From positions 1 through 64,000 of the forward strand of contig JAGVSM010001155.1 of NCBI GenBank assembly GCA_022494885.1: a stretch of 64,000 nt of DNA. The letters run 5' to 3'. The notes beneath the pieces are model-generated. The model ran no database searches. It saw only the letters and a program-made list of their open reading frames with translations, and had not been told where the DNA came from. The DNA is from Micrasema longulum. Its lineage: Eukaryota > Arthropoda > Insecta > Trichoptera > Brachycentridae. Below, piece after piece: positions 63,641 through 64,000 of this stretch. Position numbers and translations under genes: made by a program. Within the stretch, counting starts at the first letter, position 1. Each line of letters begins with the position of its first letter.

Positions 63641-64000
63641 AATATTTATTGTAATTTAACATGTTTAGAAAAAAATTGTATACATATTCAATTTTTCGTT
63701 TAAAAAACTCAATTTTACTTTGTAGATAAATGTTACCCTTCCCATTGTAATACGGGCCCTGATGTAACAACCGGGAATCAAAACAGCCCCTTATTAAAAC
63801 ACAAGTCACTAACGGCCACACTTCACTACGCAACTTTAGCGATTCTAAAGCACTGCCGTTAGCTTTTATTAGCAAACTTGTGTCTGAAGAAATACCCATA
63901 GTAAGAAAATGGAAATTTCTCAACTTTACTGTTTTCGTCCGTAGAATTATGTTCATTGGCCAGTATGTTTGAGCACAATAATAATTATTGCCTTGAAGCC
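63641..64000 (-). other. Unidentified open frame running off the window
   Basis: A minus-strand frame stays open from the right edge to a stop at 63630-63632; in-frame residues upstream of the ATG at 63956 (YYCAQTYWP) keep it open to the edge. It encodes KLRNFHFLTMGISSDTSLLI, then SEVWPLVTCVLIRGCFDSRL. I do not recognise a domain. Its neighbour is a LINE tail on the same strand, so TE origin is likely, but a host exon cannot be excluded. Confidence 0.35.

Overview
The window looks like nuclear DNA of an animal, most likely an arthropod and probably an insect. By eye it is strongly AT-rich and shows no operons, rRNA, true tRNA genes or host exons. It is packed with decayed non-LTR retrotransposon 3' ends, tRNA-headed SINEs, palindromic MITEs and Penelope-like elements (PLEs). 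I could not assign a species. I support no host protein gene anywhere in the 64 kb: every coding similarity I recognise is a broken piece of a transposable element. Intergenic sequence or a long intron would both fit.

Layout. 0-9 kb: 381-bp-type satellite-like repeat SatA, MITE B, SINE1/2/3, an inverted PLE remnant, a 661-bp foldback, element C and a nearly intact reverse transcriptase (RT) C-terminus. 9-18 kb: LINE C-terminal fragments on both strands and one PLE. 19-26 kb: a palindromic PIF/Harbinger-type MITE, a LINE pseudogene, a foldback with a TTAA/TTTAAA duplication, and a PLE with a GIY-YIG endonuclease remnant and a hammerhead-ribozyme motif. 29-37 kb: a PLE nested in a SINE, two more LINE pseudogenes, a second Harbinger-type MITE and an inverted copy of C. 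39-48 kb: LINE mosaics, SINEs, and a 1.2-kb transposon with terminal inverted repeats and an internal tandem array. 49-64 kb: further LINE ends, a SINE inserted into a C copy, two foldbacks, two inverted PLE units, the largest SatA block, and a MITE inserted in a SINE.

How the parts relate. At least eight LINE subfamilies are recognisable from their RT or C-terminal tails. Many end in a short stem-loop close to the 3' terminus, and several subfamilies occur twice on opposite strands, so copies can be compared. Of the nested insertions, three have a readable target site: a PLE in SINE2 (9-bp duplication), MITE B in SINE1 (TA duplication) and MITE B in SatA. These give a partial chronology.

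The most interesting signal is a set of hammerhead ribozyme motifs in the PLE 3' ends. Two copies from different lineages (24089-24130 plus; 29639-29680 minus) keep the core boxes and all three stems while the stem sequences differ, which is covariation. In both, stem III is a loopless self-complementary hexamer. About seven other PLE remnants carry decayed versions, several in a repeated inverted arrangement. PLE-encoded hammerheads are known from other animals. The particular copies, the extra A before stem II and the inverted head units deserve checking. All coordinates and alignments were made by eye.
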